DNA of 12,025 bases, taken from the NCBI GenBank assembly GCA_002390305.1, contig DGPE01000031.1:1-12025 (forward strand), in the 5' to 3' direction. Below the pieces are notes generated by a model. That model was not told where the DNA came from. It saw only the letters and a list, made by a program, of their open reading frames with translations, and searched no databases. Shown here one piece after another: positions 6,415-12,025 of the stretch. Numbering within the stretch: position 1 is the first letter of the stretch; each line of letters begins with the position of its first letter. Position numbers and translations under genes: made by a program. The DNA is from Micrococcales bacterium UBA4448. Lineage in GTDB: Bacteria; Actinomycetota; Actinomycetes; Actinomycetales; Microbacteriaceae.

Positions 6415-7493
6415 TTGTTTCGCTCCAGTGACAGTGTTCCGGCAACAGAATCGACAGTTGCCGAAACTTTCTTTGGCTTAATGGCTTTGCCACGCTCATC
6501 TTTTAGAGCCCAGTCGGGGTCTTTCAGTCCGTGACCGGTAACGGTTACCACGATGCTGTTAATTTTTGGGAGGGTGCCCTGCTGTTTGAGTTGGAGCAGT
6601 CCTGCTGCTCCAGTGGCACTTGAAGGCTCAACGAAAACCCCACACTCCTGAGATAAGAATCTGTGCATCCAAAGGATTTTATTATCGCTGACGGCATCGA
6701 AGCCACCTTCGCTGTCGCGCTTTGCCTCCTGTGCCAAGTCCCAAGATGCCGGGTTACCGATTCGAATTGCGGTAGCAATCGTCTCCGGTTTTGCAACCGG
6801 CGAACCTTGAATAAACGGTGCAGAGCCAGCCGCTTGAATACCGTAAAGCTTTGGAAGCTTCTTGATTCTTCCGTCCGCAACTTCTTCACGGTAGCCCAGG
6901 TGGTAAGCCGATATATTCCCAGCATTTCCCAGCGGCATCGCGTGTAGGTCAGGTGCGTCACCCAAAACATCCACCACTTCAAAAGCTGCTGTTTTTTGCC
7001 CCTGAAGACGGTCTGGGTTTACTGAGTTCACAAGAAATACCGGGTAATTCTCGCTTAGTTCACGAGCAAGCCGAAGGCAGTCATCGAAGTTACCTCGAAC
7101 CTGAAGGATCTGAGCTTTATGGGCGACAGCCTGAGAAAGCTTGCCCCAAGAAATTTTTCCAGCCGGAACCAAAACAACCGACTGCATCCCTGCCTTTACT
7201 GCGTAAGCAGCTGCGGCGGCGGATGTGTTTCCGGTGGAAGCGGCAATAACCGCCTTGGCTCCATGAGCCTTGGCCTTTGAAACTGCGGTCGTCATTCCAC
7301 GGTCCTTGAACGAACCAGTTGGGTTCATACCTTCGAATTTCAAGTGAACCGATCCGACATCCAGCAGTTTGGCAAGGGCGGGCGCCTCAATTAGCGGGGT
7401 ACCACCCTCGCCGAGCGTGACAATTGGATCTCCTGTCTTAAAGGGCAGTCTGTCAAAGTACTCGTGTATCACTCCACGCCATGGGTTTGCCAT
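6411..7493 (-). CDS. thrC: Threonine synthase
   Basis: This 360-residue fold-type II PLP enzyme converts O-phosphohomoserine to threonine and phosphate. The PLP lysine is K63 in NPTGSFKDRGM, the phosphate-binding loop is GNAGN (189-193), and TGHGLKDP (319-326) is the conserved C-terminal motif. The short form and the N-terminus MANPWRGVIHEYFDRLPF match the actinobacterial type rather than the longer E. coli or plant types. The ATG at 7493 shares one base with the hom stop (TAATG), and GGAAGG at 7500-7505 lies 6 nt upstream. The gene overlaps thrB by 4 bases. No SAM-binding extension like that of plant threonine synthase is present, so control probably acts through Hom. Confidence 0.97.
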   Translation of the reverse strand: MANPWRGVIHEYFDRLPFKTGDPIVTLGEGGTPLIEAPALAKLLDVGSVHLKFEGMNPTGSFKDRGMTTAVSKAKAHGAKAVIAASTGNTSAAAAAYAVKAGMQSVVLVPAGKISWGKLSQAVAHKAQILQVRGNFDDCLRLARELSENYPVFLVNSVNPDRLQGQKTAAFEVVDVLGDAPDLHAMPLGNAGNISAYHLGYREEVADGRIKKLPKLYGIQAAGSAPFIQGSPVAKPETIATAIRIGNPASWDLAQEAKRDSEGGFDAVSDNKILWMHRFLSQECGVFVEPSSATGAAGLLQLKQQGTLPKINSIVVTVTGHGLKDPDWALKDERGKAIKPKKVSATVDSVAGTLSLERNK

Positions 7494-8797
7494 TAGAGAC
7501 CTTCCACTCGGATTACGGAGTTCACTTGCACCACAGCATCGTTATTTCTCAGTGCTTCAACAACTCGATCCAGGTCTGACTCCAATGCCACATGAGTCAT
7601 AACCGTCAACAGAGCACCCGAGTGACTGGCCGCAGCGCTTTGCTGGACCGTTTCAACGCTTACTCCGTGAGTCGAGAAAACGGATGCAATCGACGCGAGC
7701 ACTCCAGTTTCATCTGAAACCTCCAGTGTTATCTGGAACCTGGTGACAGTGTTTTTAACGTCTAGGATTTCCAAGTCCGCATGGGTACTGTCCGCAAGGC
7801 CTGGGCCGCCAGCCAAGTGGCGCTTGGCTGCGCTTACCAAATCACCAAGGATTGCCGATGCGGTCTCCGGACCTCCGGCACCGGCCCCATAAAACATCAG
7901 CTGACCGGCAGATTCTGCCTCCACGAATACGGCGTTATATGCCCCTCTAACCGAAGCAAGTGGGTGAGCAAGTGGAATCAAAGTTGGATGCACTCTGATA
8001 ACTAGACCATCCTTGCCTGCCTCGAATGCACGCTCACAAATTGCCAATAGCTTGACCGCGTAGCCTGCGGCCTTGGCGGCATTTATTTGCTGAGCTGTGA
8101 CGGTAGTAATGCCCTCACGGTGGACTGATTCCACTCGAACCTCGGAGTGGAAGGCAAGCGAGGCAATAATTGCCGCCTTGCTCTGAGCATCAAAGCCCTC
8201 GATGTCTGCCGTTGGATCTGCCTCCGCGTAACCGAGCTCAGTGGCAAGAGCCAAGGCGTCTGCAAATTCAGCCCCGGTTGACTCCATGCGATCAAGGATA
8301 AAGTTTGTCGTTCCGTTAACAATTCCCATGACGCGATTGATCTTGTCGCCCGCTAAAGACTCTCGCAGGGGTCGAATAATCGGAATTGCACCTGCCACAG
8401 CTGCCTCAAAATATAACTGGGCTCCGAGTTGGTCGGCCAGTGCGAATAGCTCTGGTCCATGAGCTGCGATTAGTGCCTTATTGGCGGTGACAACATCAGC
8501 TCCAGAATTCAAGGCCAGTGTTATCCAAGCCTTGGCAGGTTCGATCCCACCGATTAGCTCTATAACGATGTCGCTCCCCAGAATCAAGGATTCGGCGTCT
8601 TCGGTTAGCAGGTCGGCTGGTATGTCGGAGTCGCGCTTGGCCTTGAGGTTCCGAACGGCGACACCTGAGAGCTCTAGCGTTGCACCGACTCGGTTTGCCA
8701 GTTCGTCACTATTCTCAAGCAGCAACCTGGCTACCTGGGAACCGACGGAGCCTGCGCCCAATAGGCCAACTCGAATCGGTCGGTAAGCACTCTGCAT
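7493..8797 (-). CDS. hom: Homoserine dehydrogenase with C-terminal ACT domain
   Basis: This 434-residue NAD(P)-dependent enzyme reduces aspartate semialdehyde to homoserine, the branch point to threonine and methionine. The N-terminal Rossmann fold has GLLGAGSVGS (11-20). NKALIA near 106-111 carries a conserved active-site lysine, and GFDAQSK (201-207) holds the catalytic Asp and Lys of the substrate domain, after the ADPTADIE segment. Residues about 352-434 form an ACT domain, which in Corynebacterium Hom is needed for threonine feedback inhibition, so the same control is likely here. It is not fused to aspartokinase. The ATG at 8797 lies 2 nt after the lysA stop, with GGGAGAGG at 8805-8812 inside lysA. 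The aspartokinase and asd genes are not in this window. Confidence 0.97.
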   Translation of the reverse strand: MQSAYRPIRVGLLGAGSVGSQVARLLLENSDELANRVGATLELSGVAVRNLKAKRDSDIPADLLTEDAESLILGSDIVIELIGGIEPAKAWITLALNSGADVVTANKALIAAHGPELFALADQLGAQLYFEAAVAGAIPIIRPLRESLAGDKINRVMGIVNGTTNFILDRMESTGAEFADALALATELGYAEADPTADIEGFDAQSKAAIIASLAFHSEVRVESVHREGITTVTAQQINAAKAAGYAVKLLAICERAFEAGKDGLVIRVHPTLIPLAHPLASVRGAYNAVFVEAESAGQLMFYGAGAGGPETASAILGDLVSAAKRHLAGGPGLADSTHADLEILDVKNTVTRFQITLEVSDETGVLASIASVFSTHGVSVETVQQSAAASHSGALLTVMTHVALESDLDRVVEALRNNDAVVQVNSVIRVEGL

Positions 8798-8799
8798 CT

Positions 8800-10203
8800 C
8801 TAAGCCTCTCCCGGCTCGAAGCCAGCATCTCGGTTGAGCAAATCTCGCTCAGTTTCTGCTCTAATCAAAACCTTGACAACACCAGCCTTAACCGCAATCA
8901 CCGCAGGCCGTGGCAAGTAGTTGTAGTTAGAAGATAGCGAAAAGCAGTAGGCACCGGTGGCCGGAACGGCTAGCAAGTCGTTAACTGCCACATCAGCTGG
9001 AAGCATCGAATGCCGAACAACTATATCGCCTGATTCACAGTGCTTACCAACCACGCGACTTAGCACCGCCTCGGCATCAGAGGAACGCGAAGCGAGATTA
9101 GCGCTGTATTCAGCCTCGTAAAGCGCGGGCCTTACGTTGTCGCTCATTCCGCCATCAACGCTGACGTACTTCCTGGTAGCAGCTGCTCCCTGGTCGGTAA
9201 TCCTTACTTCCTTGATGGTTCCAACTGAATAGAGAGTTATCCCTGCGGGACCAGCAATCACTCTGCCGGGTTCAAATGCGAGCGCCGGCACCGAAATCCC
9301 CAGCCGTTGGCACTTTGCCGCCACCGCGGTGGTAATTCTTCCGGCCAGCTCGCTCAGCTCCATAGGGCGATCAGCAGCGGTGTAGCTAATACCAAATCCA
9401 CCACCGAGATTCAGTTCCGGAACCTCGCCATTCTCAAGAAGCCTCGCATGAACATCAAGCAGCCTCTCGGCCGCAGCGATGAACCCATCAACTACAAAAA
9501 TCTGTGAGCCGATGTGGGAATGAAGCCCTAGGAACCGAAGCTGCGAGTGGGACCTGATTTTTGCCACCATGTCCGGCACGTCTGTCAGTGCAATTCCAAA
9601 TTTCTGGTCCTCTCTTGCGGTAGCAAGATACTCATGGGTGTGTGCGTGAACTCCGGTGTTTACTCGAAGTCGAACGGCTTGGACCTTGTCCTGGGCACTG
9701 GCAACTGAGGCGATTCGTTCAATCTCAATCTCAGAGTCGACAACAATTGCCCCCACCCCTGCAGTAATCGCTCGGCCAATTTCCACCAAAGACTTGTTGT
9801 TTCCGTGCAGGCCAATCCTGGCACCGTCGATTCCAGCTGCCAAAGCAACTGCCAACTCTCCCCCGGTTGACACGTCAATTGACAACCCGGCTTGATCCAC
9901 CCAACGAACAACCTCTGTGGTCAATAGCGCCTTCGAAGCGTAATAGGTTTTGGCAGTCGTTCCGATTTTCTGAGCCGCGTCTGAAAATGCCCGGCCCGTG
10001 CTCATTAGACGCGCCTCGAAGTCTTCCTGGTCCACCACGTATAGCGGTGACCCGAACTGTCTCACTAGATCTGATGCGACCTGTCCGCCGATGGAGATCT
10101 CTCCAAATTCACTGCGCTTAGCAGTTCGAGGCCAAATCCTTGGATCCAGGTGAGAAAGATCTCCAGGAACATCTAACCATTCTGGGATGAGTGGATTTTT
10201 CAC
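8800..10203 (-). CDS. lysA: Diaminopimelate decarboxylase, GTG start
   Basis: This 467-residue fold-type III PLP enzyme decarboxylates meso-diaminopimelate to lysine. The PLP lysine is K91 in YYASKALL, H230 lies in HSHIGSQ, the PLP-phosphate loop is GGGFG (267-271), EPGR is at 311-314, and CESGD (389-393), from the neighbouring subunit in the dimer, supplies the active-site cysteine. NYNYLPRP (426-433) ends the C-terminal barrel. The roughly 45 N-terminal residues before the barrel (with IPEWLDVPGDLSHLDPRIWP) are typical of actinobacterial LysA. The start is GTG at 10203, 2 nt after the argS stop, with GGAGAGGA at 10211-10218, 7 nt upstream. It is the sole lysine-specific gene here and lies directly before the threonine genes that share its precursor. 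Confidence 0.97.
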   Translation of the reverse strand: MKNPLIPEWLDVPGDLSHLDPRIWPRTAKRSEFGEISIGGQVASDLVRQFGSPLYVVDQEDFEARLMSTGRAFSDAAQKIGTTAKTYYASKALLTTEVVRWVDQAGLSIDVSTGGELAVALAAGIDGARIGLHGNNKSLVEIGRAITAGVGAIVVDSEIEIERIASVASAQDKVQAVRLRVNTGVHAHTHEYLATAREDQKFGIALTDVPDMVAKIRSHSQLRFLGLHSHIGSQIFVVDGFIAAAERLLDVHARLLENGEVPELNLGGGFGISYTAADRPMELSELAGRITTAVAAKCQRLGISVPALAFEPGRVIAGPAGITLYSVGTIKEVRITDQGAAATRKYVSVDGGMSDNVRPALYEAEYSANLASRSSDAEAVLSRVVGKHCESGDIVVRHSMLPADVAVNDLLAVPATGAYCFSLSSNYNYLPRPAVIAVKAGVVKVLIRAETERDLLNRDAGFEPGEA

Positions 10204-10205
10204 GT

Positions 10206-11864
10206 CTACATCCTCTCCGGGGCGCTTACCCCTAGTAAATCAAGCCCGTTCGCCAGAACCTGTGTACAAGCATCGTTCAGCCAAAGCCTGGCCCGGTGCA
10301 CAGGCTCGAGGTCAGCACCTGAAAGTGGCACAACCCTGCAGTTGTCATAAAAACGGTGGTAGGTGCCAGCTAGCTCTTCCAAATACCTAGCCACCCGATG
10401 CGGTTCGCGGAATTCAACCGCAGTCTCAACAACCTTCGGGAACTGCGCCAATTGTGCCAGCAGGTTCTCTTCGCTCGGGTGCGACAAGGTTTCTGCCTGA
10501 AAATCTACTCTCTCAATGAAATGAGCTGCCGCATTTTTTGCAACCTGTCTGGTTCTCGCGTGCGCGTACTGGACGTAGAAAACAGGATTGTCATTTGTTT
10601 TCTTGCTCAATACCTCAAGGTCAACATCCAAGCTCGAATTTATCGATGACCTGGTTAGTGAATACCTAGCAGCGTCCACACCAACCGCGTCAACAAGATC
10701 CTCCATTGTCACAACAGTTCCAGCCCGCTTGGACATTTTGACCGGTACGCCACCGCGAACCAGATTTACCAGCTGACCGATCAAGATTTCCATGTTCAAA
10801 TTAGGTTCATCACCAAATGCAGCGCAGATAGCTAGCATCCGCTGGACATATCCGTGGTGATCGGCTCCCAGCATGTATAGGCACTGGTCAAAACCGCGCT
10901 CCCGCTTGTCCAGGTAATAAGCGATGTCTCCAGCGATGTATGCAGTTGTTCCGTCGGATTTGATAACCACTCGATCGCGGTCGTCACCGAAGGATGTTGA
11001 GCGGAGCCAGGTGGCGCCGTCTTGTTCAAACATGTGTCCCTTGGCAGTGAGCTGCGCTATTGCTTTTTCAACTGCGCCTGCCTGATAGAGAGTGTTCTCA
11101 TGGAAAAAGACATCGAAGTCCACTCCAAAATCATGCAGCGACTGCCGAATCTGAGCGAACATGAGATCCACACCGGCTGCCCTGAACGCTTCTTGAGCGG
11201 CCGCATCTTCGAGACCGAGGATGTCCTGCGCAGCTTCCGCGAACACCTGCTGTGCTAGTTCGTCAATGTACTGCCCGGAGTAGCCGTCTTCTGGCGCAGC
11301 GGCATTTCGTGCAGAAGCAAGGAGCGATTTTGCAAACCGGTCGATCTGAGCACCGTGGTCATTGAAGTAGTACTCCCGGGTAACCTCGGCACCGGCAAAA
11401 GAAAAAATTCTCGCTAGCGAGTCGCCAACTGCTGCCCACCTGGTGCCACCTAGGTGGATTGGACCAGTTGGGTTCGCCGAGACAAATTCAAGGTTTAGCT
11501 TGACCCCGTTGAGATTTTGATTGGAACCGAAGGAATCACCTTCCTCGAGAATCGTGTTTATCAAAGACGCCGACGCGGCCGTGGCAATAGTGATGTTTAT
11601 AAATCCAGGTCCAGCAATTTCAACCTTTGTAATCGATTCAAGAGCCTCTAGGTGTCCGGCAAGCAAGCTCGCAAAATCACGCGGGGTCATTTCAAACTTC
11701 TTGGCAAGCTGCATTGCAACGTTGGTGGCCCAGTCTCCGTGATCACGATTCTTAGGTCTCTCAACTACCACGGTTTCAGGAAGCTCCCCACGACCAATCA
11801 CGCCATCGGCAGCCATCCGGCCAAGTGCGGAGACAATCGCACTCGATAGCTGTTCTGGGGTCAT
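10206..11864 (-). CDS. argS: Arginyl-tRNA synthetase
   Basis: This 552-residue class I synthetase charges tRNA-Arg. The N-terminal Add-1 domain (about 1-95), which in other ArgRS binds the D-loop base A20, contains the conserved GDWATNVAMQLAK (43-55). The ATP-binding signature reads NPTGPIHLGGTRWA with HLGG at 137-140, in place of the canonical HxGH; I recall the GG form as usual in actinobacterial ArgRS. KMSK is present at 376-379. The C-terminal helical DALR anticodon-binding domain runs from about 425 and ends in GLDLLGVSAPERM. The ATG at 11864 has AGGAA at 11871-11875, 6 nt upstream. It is the first gene of the minus-strand run and diverges from a probable tRNA-Arg gene. Confidence 0.97.
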   Translation of the reverse strand: MTPEQLSSAIVSALGRMAADGVIGRGELPETVVVERPKNRDHGDWATNVAMQLAKKFEMTPRDFASLLAGHLEALESITKVEIAGPGFINITIATAASASLINTILEEGDSFGSNQNLNGVKLNLEFVSANPTGPIHLGGTRWAAVGDSLARIFSFAGAEVTREYYFNDHGAQIDRFAKSLLASARNAAAPEDGYSGQYIDELAQQVFAEAAQDILGLEDAAAQEAFRAAGVDLMFAQIRQSLHDFGVDFDVFFHENTLYQAGAVEKAIAQLTAKGHMFEQDGATWLRSTSFGDDRDRVVIKSDGTTAYIAGDIAYYLDKRERGFDQCLYMLGADHHGYVQRMLAICAAFGDEPNLNMEILIGQLVNLVRGGVPVKMSKRAGTVVTMEDLVDAVGVDAARYSLTRSSINSSLDVDLEVLSKKTNDNPVFYVQYAHARTRQVAKNAAAHFIERVDFQAETLSHPSEENLLAQLAQFPKVVETAVEFREPHRVARYLEELAGTYHRFYDNCRVVPLSGADLEPVHRARLWLNDACTQVLANGLDLLGVSAPERM

Positions 11865-12000
11865 TGGTTTTTCCTAATTCAGGGCAAAATGCTTGCAATT
11901 ACTGGGGATATAGTGTCCCTAAATCATACCCCCGTTGGGATTTTCACACCTGAGCTGATTACTAACCCAAAATTCAGCTAGTAGGCTATAAAGTCCCCTA
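11865..12000. promoter_or_regulatory. Divergent promoter region between argS and the tRNA gene
   Basis: This 136-bp spacer must hold the argS promoter on the minus strand and the tRNA promoter on the plus strand. For argS the best -10 is TATGAT on the minus strand at 11923-11928, with no good -35 at 16-18 bp. For the tRNA, TTACTA (11959-11964), a 17-bp spacer and TAGGCT (11982-11987) form a fair pair; TATAAA at 11987-11992 is an alternative -10 but would put the start at the tRNA itself. No T-box features (specifier loop, antiterminator with terminator) are seen. Confidence 0.5.
11953..11979. repeat. Inverted repeat AGCTGA-N15-TCAGCT
   Basis: Two perfect 6-bp arms (11953-11958 and 11974-11979) flank 15 bases. 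The left arm and centre overlap the candidate -35 of the tRNA promoter at 11959. It could be a protein-binding palindrome, but six-base arms at this spacing can also arise by chance. Confidence 0.45.
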
Positions 12001-12025
12001 GCCCCCATAGCTCAGGGGATAGAGC
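12001..12025 (+). tRNA. tRNA-Arg, 5' part only (cut by window end)
   Basis: The last 25 bases read as the 5' half of a tRNA: acceptor strand GCCCCCA, TA linker, D stem GCTC, D loop AGGGGATA and D stem GAGC. The A after the GG of the D loop (position 20) is an identity base of tRNA-Arg in bacteria, and the D arm looks like actinobacterial tRNA-Arg. The anticodon lies beyond the window, so the isoacceptor cannot be named and the amino acid is an inference supported by the divergent argS. Confidence 0.8.

Noticed and set aside
6545..6982. 145-codon second minus-strand frame inside thrC
   Set aside because: thrC is intact in the main frame with all motifs, and the other frame shows no family likeness.
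11904..11920. Hairpin in the argS leader as a T-box or attenuator
   Set aside because: On the argS strand only about four pairs form, no T run follows, and no specifier loop or antiterminator is seen; the probable argS start may even lie inside it.
1..12025. Mobile elements, phage genes, CRISPR, defence or secondary-metabolite genes
   Set aside because: Ten intact housekeeping genes with gaps of 75 bp or less fill positions 38-11864, leaving no room for cargo, and no transposase or repeat array is visible.

Overview
The window is a compact block of bacterial housekeeping genes, all on the minus strand, from a high-order actinobacterial background. Read 5'->3' on the minus strand (right to left) the order is argS, lysA, hom, thrC, thrB, rho, prfA, prmC, tsaC and a wecA-like glycosyl-phosphate transferase. 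This order is known from Actinobacteria: Mycobacterium tuberculosis has argS-lysA-thrA-thrC-thrB-rho-rpmE-prfA-hemK-sua5-rfe leading into the atp operon. The base composition looks close to half G+C by eye (not computed), well below most soil actinobacteria. The extremely short intergenic gaps also suggest a small-genome member of the Microbacteriaceae, such as the freshwater Luna group (Rhodoluna/Aquiluna-like). The taxonomic guess is inference only.

Right edge (11865-12025): argS is transcribed leftwards and a tRNA gene, cut by the window end, is transcribed rightwards from about 12001. Its D arm looks like tRNA-Arg. The 136 bp between them must hold both promoters and contains a 6-bp-arm inverted repeat beside the probable tRNA promoter. 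Middle right (5497-11864): argS, then lysA (last step of lysine synthesis) and hom-thrC-thrB (aspartate semialdehyde to threonine), with gaps of 2 nt or small overlaps. Middle (5422-5496): a 75-bp A+T-rich spacer, the only gap longer than 12 nt in the run, and so the best place for an internal promoter or regulatory leader for rho. Left (38-5421): rho, prfA (RF1), prmC (the methyltransferase that modifies RF1), tsaC (uses threonine to start t6A formation in tRNA) and the membrane enzyme that starts a polyprenyl-linked glycan. Positions 1-37 lie after the last stop codon and show no gene.

The genes share a theme of amino-acid supply and translation/transcription termination. ArgS charges tRNA-Arg; ThrB and ThrC make the threonine used by TsaC; PrmC modifies the GGQ glutamine of RF1. 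Every start except those of rho and, more weakly, prmC has a clear Shine-Dalgarno sequence, usually inside the preceding gene, which suggests translational coupling.

I see no mobile element, CRISPR, phage gene or undescribed multi-gene system. The points worth a second look are local: a Rho protein without the N-terminal helix bundle and with a long disordered charged N-terminus, its start without a Shine-Dalgarno sequence, the repeat-containing rho leader, a TTG start for prfA, the missing rpmE between rho and prfA, and the palindrome in the argS/tRNA spacer.
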